Source of the DNA: Medicago truncatula
Taxonomy: Eukaryota; Streptophyta; Magnoliopsida; Fabales; Fabaceae
Direction of reading: 5' to 3'
Length of the DNA: 64,000 bases
Assembly: GCF_003473485.1 (NCBI RefSeq)
Contig: NC_053043.1
Span: 6,830,001 to 6,894,000 of the forward strand
The notes below the pieces were generated by a model. It saw only the letters and a program-made list of their open reading frames with translations, was not told where the DNA came from and did not search any database. Shown piece by piece: positions 56,938 to 64,000 of the stretch (positions are counted from its first letter, which is position 1; the number at the start of each line of letters is the position of its first letter). The translations under genes and the position numbers were made by a program.

Positions 56938-59465
56938 TTTAAGAGCTAGCTAACCAAGCTTTGCAATGGTTAGAACATGTGTGTGTGTGAGAGTGATTGA
57001 AGAGCTTAATTAGTTATATTCCTTGTTTATGAGTACCTACCTATATATATATATATAGAGAGAGAGAGAGCTAGTAGTCACTATGAATACTATTCTATTG
57101 TTTCCATATTCACAAATTTATGCTTTGATGTAAGCTTGGAGGAAGTAAGAAGGGTATGTAAGGATTAAATTCACTAAGTAATCTAAAAATTTGACCATTA
57201 AATAAGTCATCGATATTGTTCTCATTTAAAAACACGAGTCTAGGTCATCGCCACCTTTCAAAATCAATGACCTAGACTTATACTTTTAGACAAAAGAAAA
57301 TATTAAATAGTAAATTATGGATACGTTGAAATATAAACAATATCAATAATTAGACTAATTATTTTACTACATAATGGGATTGTTCAAATTTAGAAATTCA
57401 AATTTACATATTTCAAGAGATAAGAGTAGTTAAAAAGTTAAATAAGAATATAGAATGAAGTGGGAAGCATGTCATGCAACAGTTATAGGGATGTTACAGA
57501 TACACTTTTGGAACATTACTCATGTGCTGCACAGTCTAAATTCAAAACATTCTACACTTTCTCCCTCAGCTAACTTGCTTTTACTTTCAATGTAAGATAA
57601 GTATTTTTGTTTATGAAGGGTACTAGGATTCCATCCTTTTGTTACTAGGATTCACATAATATCTCCCTCACTTTTACCAATAAATTAAGGACATTATATT
57701 TATAACTAATTTAGATATTTGATCTTTTAATTAATTTTTATGTTTCATTTTGATTCCATAACTTCTAAATCGTTTATTTTTGTCTCTTAAACATGCTTTT
57801 GTCAATCAGTTTGATCCCGCTCTATTAATTTTAGCATCAAATATTTAAAATGGACCAACATTGTAAATGATCCACAATATATAGACCTTATTAATTTTAT
57901 ATAGATAAAGAGTAATTTAGTATTAGTCATGTATATTTAAGACAAATTTATTATTCCAACAATTTTTTTTTAATACCCGTTATTTTTGTTACATGTTCTA
58001 TAAAGGGATGAAGGGACTAATAGTTTCCCTTAGGCTTTATGAATTTTAGTTGGTGTCTATAAATTTAGTTAGTCTGATTGATGAATAGGTAGAAGTGTGT
58101 ACACAATGGTTATATAATAATGAGCTCTAATAATGTCGATAATGTTAACAAGTGTCTTTAAAGAATTGTTTAAGAAATAAAAGAGTACCTTTTATATAGA
58201 AATTTGTGTAATTATTACTTTTTTTATATGTTTGACATACATTTTGGTAACAAAATTTCTTATTACGCATTTCTTAAACAATATCCTCATAACACATATT
58301 ATAAACATAAAAATTTAAAATTATCTTTGTCACATATCATTCTTGACCAAATTATAAAATATAACACAGCGGAGACACTTTGAATTTTAGTCTCATTATA
58401 TTGTTATACTAAAATATGTATAAAAATTTCTTTAATCTTAGCAAGCATCATAAATTGGATGTTTAAGTTAATTTGTATGAAAATGCACAATATTTTGAAA
58501 GCATGTAATTAAATTATGCTACTATTTCACCAAAATTTCACAATGTGTGGCCATAAATGCAAATACATATAACTTTTTCGAACTACATATCACAAAAAGA
58601 AATATGTCAAAATATAAAATTACTACATAGTTCAGAAAGAAAGTTAGCAACAAATCATTGTCATACGATTACATAAATATCAAATTTTCAAGACTTCGAT
58701 GCTCAACTTTGATCCTTCACCGTGCAAAAGTCCTCTAATCCTTCATTCTTTAATCATGTTCCCTTATACAAACCTATAGGACAAAATTTCCTGAAACTGA
58801 GTTGGACACTGAAAATAAGAAGGAAACTTTTTCATAGACCAACGTATTCTATTCAATCCATTCATATATACTAATGCAATATTTACAAACTATTTGTTAA
58901 ACAAACAAATTAGACAATAGAAATTTCTATCAATCTTACCAATTATGACAATAAAAAATGGTAAAAACATGTACAATAGAAATTTCTATCAATCTTAAAC
59001 AAAAAAATAATTTGAACATATTAAATATATAACAATAACTAACAATCAGTCTTCCTTCTCAACATTCCAAATGGTTCAAACAATGATTGATAATCAAAGT
59101 CAAAGCAAATTCAATTCACCATCCAGCAATCCATATCAGATATATTTAATACATAACATAACATAACAATCATGAGAAGCCTAAGTACATGAAACTGAAC
59201 AAACATGATTTTGTATTAGAAATACCAATAATCTTGAATAGTTTAAGAGTGCACTACTGAGTAGTGATACATAGACCACCTTAAATGAGAATGGTGCTCC
59301 TTTTATAGGAGAGAATACAACTAATCAACTCCTTAATTTAAGGAGCGACATAATGAAAAATAAACAATAATACAAGGAAATAAGATATATTTCAACACTA
59401 AGACAGACATAGTGTGAAAGTGTTTATTATTTAGGAGATATCTAAGGGATTTGATTATACTATTA
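56938..59465. other. Spacer between the ankyrin genes, with gene A promoter
   Basis: Upstream of gene A lie (TA)n at 57042-57057 and (GA)n at 57057-57070, about 105-135 bp before its ATG; gene B has a shorter ATATATAGAGAGA at a similar distance (63600). The block AACACGAGTCTAGGTCATC (57231) recurs upstream of gene B (63791), so the duplication includes promoter DNA. A diverged GTTAAC-type MITE is at about 58142-58300. CAATAGAAATTTCTATCAAT occurs twice (about 58916 and 58974). No gene is seen. Confidence 0.5.
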
Positions 59466-62400
59466 CTATTCATGAAAGAACACTTTGTAGCTGCGCTGAG
59501 GAACCTTCCGACACATAGCCAAACTCAGATCAAAGTACAGAGGAAGTTGAACCAAGGCAAAAAAGGACACAGGCAAACATGTTGCAGCATATATTGGATA
59601 AAATGCAAATCTCAGCTGGGGTTCAACAATAAAGTAATGTCCTGCACAGAATGAGATCAACACAGATGCTATAGATGTGAAGAGTGTAGTCAACCCTACA
59701 AGAAGCCTTCTTGGTAAGTCCACAACAAAATCTTTTTCTTCAAACCTAGATGTGAGTATCGAAAGAAACGAAACAAGAGCTGTGACAGAGAAGCAAAGTG
59801 CAACAAGTGATGCTGCAGCATAGAGTTTGTAAGCAGGTTCTTTCATAAATAGTGGTATACCATTATTTTGATTAGGACCACCTGGGATAGATGTTGAGGT
59901 TGTGAATGCAACAGCTGCAGCAAGTGCTGCTACCACCGAGCATGATTCTGCGGTTTTGGTGAGCCATTTACTACCTTCTTTTACAAGTGGTGCGTGTGTC
60001 TCAATGAAGACTTGCTTTGCTGTTTTCCCATCCTTGTTATAACGTTCATAGAAATTTGGTGGCATTGAGTTCTTAACAAGCTGAAAAACATGAACATCAT
60101 GAATATCTTGAATATTATACTCCATGTTATTTTGTGGTTGAGCAACAATACAAATAATACCTCAAACTAAGACCAGTTCGGTAATCGAGTTTAGGAAGGA
60201 AACCGAACCAATTTCAACTGTTATAACAGTTCGGTAAAATTAAACCGAATTGTAAATGGTTCGCCCGAAATCGAACAGAGGCTAACTGGTCTGGCATAAA
60301 GGTTTGGTTCAACGGTACTGTGGTTTCAAACCAAACTTGATTCTTTGTGAATTGAACTGTACCAGATTGCTATTATTAACTGATAATCATTACTTCTAGG
60401 AAAAACCATAATCCGAACGAAATCGGACCTTAGGATTGTTTAAATAGACCAAAAACCGAATTGAACTGCACCTAAAAGAACCAAACTGTGACAGATAGTT
60501 CACGAATTGAACTGCACCAAACTGGTTAAGTTCGTGAACTGTCAATTACAGTTTGGTTTTCTCAGTGCGGCTTGGTTCATTTTTTTCTTAAACAGTCCTA
60601 TGTGACATGACAAATTGCTAGTTTGTGAAGATTTCTAAACTATATATAAGAGAAGACAAATAATTAAAAATGGAGAAATACTCTTTACCTTATACCACTT
60701 GTATTCCCACTGCATTTGCATTGCAGCACCAGGTACACGCCAAGGCTTAAACCTTCTATAAGTAGCAGCAAGGTGCAATGCACCGTTACCATTGACGAAA
60801 TGCAGTCTCCTTGATTATTCTCCTCTCATTTAACAAACTATATACATGAGGTTGCCTATTCTCTATGGCCAAAAGAACAACATTTTTGTTCTGACTGACC
60901 ACATCTTGAATAGCCACAGGGTACACATCTAGAATCTTTTCAATCATTTCAGTCACTCCCATCTTTGCTGCGATTAAAATTGGTGACACTGTTCTCCTTT
61001 TCGCAATAGCCTCATTTTCTGTATTGCTCTTTATTTTATCCATGTTATCACCACCATGATCTTCAACATGAGGACTTGGTCCTGTAAAATCATACTTGTA
61101 TAAAGAAGCGCACTGAATCAGTTCATTCATTACTTGCTTAGCCCGAATAAGTTTTTTCTTCCTCCTTTGGATTTTCTCTACCCATGTTGCTCCTATGTCA
61201 ATACCATTCAGTTAAACAAAAAAATCACAGGCATTTCCTAATTCTTATATGGATGGATTAAATATTTTTTCTTCCCTACAAATATACTAGTTTTTATTAA
61301 CCATAGTCTATAGAATATAGACCATATAAGGACTAATTCTACAGTGAAGAAATATTGGCATGTACAATACACAAGCGAAGAAATATTAAGTTTTAGGGGA
61401 TCAATATAATCAAACTTTCTTGTGACTCCAGGACTAAATATTAAGTTTTTTATTAAACTGTTATATTTGCAAGGACGATAAAGATATTGTAGGCTTTGTA
61501 TCCCAACAATGAGAAGACTAACTCGTGGTTATTTTATGTACTTACCAACACCAGAAATGATTAGGAAGGCCTTCATTGCAAGGATTAGAAGTTGGATCAT
61601 GGGTTCCCAAATGGGAGGGAACCATGTATTTTTCTTTTCTTTCTTTGCCTGCACTTGCTCTACATATACATAAAAATAGATGTTATCTCAAATTTACAGT
61701 CACACCAATCACATTTATTCGTAATATTTTTTTTATAATTGCAAACACAACTACGATTTAAAATCTTCGACGAAATAAAAATTACTAGTAACCTTGAATT
61801 TACAACATTTGAAATGGCTATATACACGTTGAAACATTTAGATTTATGTTCTGAAGGTAGGACTTTTTTTTTTGAGTATGAATTGAACATATTGTACACC
61901 AACTAGTTGTGCTAGACCTGGTGGTTTAGAAGGTAGGACTAGCATCAGGAGTTTACAAGAGGAAATTATAATACCAGAAGTTCTCGAGCAATTGTTCTCT
62001 TCATCACTAGTTGCAGCAGCATTTGTATCTTTTCGTGTTGCTGTAATATAATAGAACAATAATATACAAGTTAGGCTTGTAAATATACTGGCTATAACTA
62101 TAAGGTGAAAAAAAAATCAACCAAGTAATAATTAAATGAAAGAAGATTGACATACTTGTTACTTTAAAAAACCTATTCAACAAAGATAAGAAGGTCATGC
62201 ATGTTCCATAGTTCAATGGATAGTGACGAGAAGTCTGAGTGTATGCTTCGTTAATATGGTCATATCTTTCTTCCTTGTCCTCATCAACTATTGAACCTGA
62301 CATTGACGACACAAACACCTGTTATCATCACTTACTAGGAAAATGTTAAGGCATGAGAATTATCTCACTTGTTAATGTGAATTACTGGACGAGCTTAATC

Positions 62401-63493
62401 TTGAATTTTTTATGCACCTTTGATATAAAACTTTTCACATTGTCGACCAATTACAAATCATTCTTTATATGACTTTTAAGTTAGATAGGATTAAATTCAA
62501 ACATGTTTAATGATCCTTATTGAAAATGACTTGAGTTCACTTTATACTAATGAAATCTTCACACTTTAATAAAAAAATAAATTGAACTATTTTAGATATG
62601 CTTTATTTTGGGCCTTGGCTGTTTCTTGTATCCATGCTTGCTGCATATATTCCTCACATTATAAAATAAAATCATGTGAGGCCAAATATAATAATCATAT
62701 CAAACAATGAGTGAAAACCTTGTTTAATAGAAAGAATATTAAAGAAAAGTGATGTTACTTACAAGTGTAGATAATACGTTCAATTAGCACCATCGTTGTG
62801 CAGCTTCTGAAACAATTAGGCTTCCTAGCAAGAATATGCAGAGGTGATAATCCATCATGATTTACAGCATTCACAAGCTTTGGATACATTCCAATTATTT
62901 GAATTGCCAAACCTACATAGTATTAATTAATTTGAATGAAATGAATATATAGATGTTTAGACAAATGAAATGAACATATAGAAGTTTAGTCAATGACACT
63001 AACCAAAGTATTCACTGGATATGGTAGAATGAAGAATAGTGTCTCCATTGTTTTTGATTGAAAGTGAGTCATCATCTTTGTTCTGTTGGTGACCATGAAG
63101 ACAAAAGAAAGCATCTCTTTTTCCATGAACAGCTGCCAAGAAAAGAGGAGTTTCGCCTTCGAAATTTCGATACGAAATGAGGATAGGACATCTTTTAGCT
63201 ATGTTGTTGCAAATGTCTACATTCCCAAGCTCTGCAGCAACATGAAGGGGGGTATTTCCCTTCGAGTTTTGCGTTCTTAGGATGTTCATGCACACGTCTT
63301 GGCATATGTTATCTAACAAGGCTGTCACAAAGCATGTTTGGCTCACATACACAGCAATGTGTAACACTGTGTCTTCTGCTTCTGTGATCTTTGCCTCCAA
63401 TACTTCAGGGGTTTTCTCATATGACTCTAAAACTTCTCTCCATTGCCCTCTCATTGCATGATTAAACAAACTTTCAAACTCAATTTCAGCCAT
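59466..63493 (-). pseudogene. Ankyrin-PGG gene B with a frameshift in exon 6
   Basis: Tandem paralogue of gene A. Exons by homology: 63004-63493, 62763-62912, 62156-62296, 61975-62040, 61546-61659, 60689-61192, 59466-60080; splice sites are all intact. Exon sizes equal gene A except exon 4 (+3), exon 7 (+6) and exon 6, which lacks 11 bp (504 against 515). The gap falls between TCAA repeats near 60796 and turns FRQVDINGN into FRQW-stop, so the predicted product is about 440 aa with both ankyrin blocks mostly present but no PGG membrane domain. The final exon is otherwise open, so loss looks recent. A truncated soluble ankyrin protein, or a sequencing error, is possible. An upstream in-frame ATG at 63568 is not favoured, since gene A starts at MAEIE. 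Confidence 0.8.
60165..60600. repeat. Insertion in ankyrin gene B intron 6 rich in AACCGAA/GGTTCGG
   Basis: Intron 6 of gene B is about 176 bp longer than in gene A. It contains many AAACCGAACC, GTTCGGT and TTGGTTC motifs in both orientations, typical of decayed hAT-type MITEs. The ends are not clear and no target duplication was found. Confidence 0.4.
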
Positions 63494-64000
63494 TTTAAGA
63501 GCTAGCCAACCTCTCTCTATTTTTTTTCTTTTCAAGATGAATGTATTAATGATATATATGCCTAGCAAGTTTTGTGATTGAAGAGCTTAATTAGTTCTCA
63601 TATATAGAGAGAAAACTAGTCACTTTGCATATTATTTTATTGTTTCCATATTCACAAAAGAATGTGTTGAAGTAAGCTTGTCGGAAGTAAAAAGAATGTG
63701 TAAGGATTAACTCACTCTAAAGGGTAAATTAAATAAGTAATCTAAATATTTGGTAAATAAATCGGTAGTTGATATTGTTCTCATTTGAAAACACGAGTCT
63801 AGGTCATCATTGTCTTTCAAGTCAGTGAGCTAGACTTGTGTAAAGGGATTGCTCAATTTAGAAATTCAAATTTGTTTATATATAATAATTTACACGTTTC
63901 AAGAGCTAAGAGTAGTTAAAAAGTTAAATAAGAATATAGAATGAAGTGGAAAGCATGACATGAAACAGTTATAGCGTTGTTATAAATTGACTTTTGGAGC
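63494..64000. other. Promoter side of ankyrin gene B
   Basis: Homologous to 56938-57480 (for example AACACGAGTCTAGGTCATC and AGTAGTTAAAAAGTTAAATA). The duplicated block continues to the window edge. Confidence 0.55.

Noticed and set aside
62999-63568. Upstream start MLGIYIINTF for ankyrin gene B
   Set aside because: The 25-residue extension has no counterpart in gene A, where the frame begins at MAEIE.
1-64000. CRISPR arrays, operons, and LTR-bearing or virus-like elements
   Set aside because: No regularly spaced repeats, no bacterial gene layout, and no pair of long terminal direct repeats or capsid/integrase coding was seen.

Overview
This window is plant nuclear DNA: AT-rich intergenic sequence, introns with GT/AG borders, plastid-targeted and cell-wall proteins, nuclear tRNA genes, and dense MITEs, MULEs, LINE fragments and a tRNA-derived SINE. 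The repeat families and protein sequences fit a legume, probably of the Medicago/Trifolium group. That placement is inference from recalled similarity, not from a search.

Region by region: 1-5250 holds a LINE 3' end, a non-autonomous hAT element with an exact 8-bp target duplication, and Tourist and Stowaway MITEs. 5250-17100 is a tandem duplication of a plastid acyl carrier protein (ACP) gene. Both copies have four exons that join cleanly to a 139-aa precursor. The two copies share some MITEs and differ in others, so insertions can be ordered relative to the duplication, often with the empty site visible. 18438-18878 (minus) encodes a small classical arabinogalactan protein. 20360-26486 (minus) is a complete ten-exon gene for RUNKEL, the kinase-like microtubule protein of the phragmoplast (1358 aa). 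An exact 111-bp tandem duplication lies across its stop codon.

26651-29412 is a deleted MuDR-like transposon (MULE) with long terminal inverted repeats and a 10-bp target duplication. It carries an intact two-exon GRF zinc-finger gene convergent with the SWIM/zinc-knuckle C-terminus of the transposase. A shorter, more decayed relative in the opposite orientation sits at 40794-42784. 30130-31400 is a decayed LINE. 34476-37316 encodes a 946-aa J-domain protein with two DUF3444 domains and introns in its 5' UTR. Two tRNA-Pro genes (anticodons TGG and AGG) lie on opposite strands at 39784 and 44412.

44589-49965 is an eight-exon gene for a 1155-aa protein with a C-terminal BRCT pair and N-terminal TQxF motifs resembling the DNA-damage mediator MDC1. 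51508-56937 and 59466-63493 (minus) are tandem seven-exon ankyrin-PGG (ACD6/ITN1-like) genes. The first reads through as 693 aa. The second has an 11-bp frameshifting deletion before the PGG domain.

The host genes are unrelated housekeeping, cytokinesis, DNA-damage and defence-type genes rather than a pathway cluster. I found no convincing wholly new system. The most distinctive items are the two-gene MULE with its GRF accessory protein, the TQxF/BRCT protein, and the paralogous duplications that preserve transposon empty sites.
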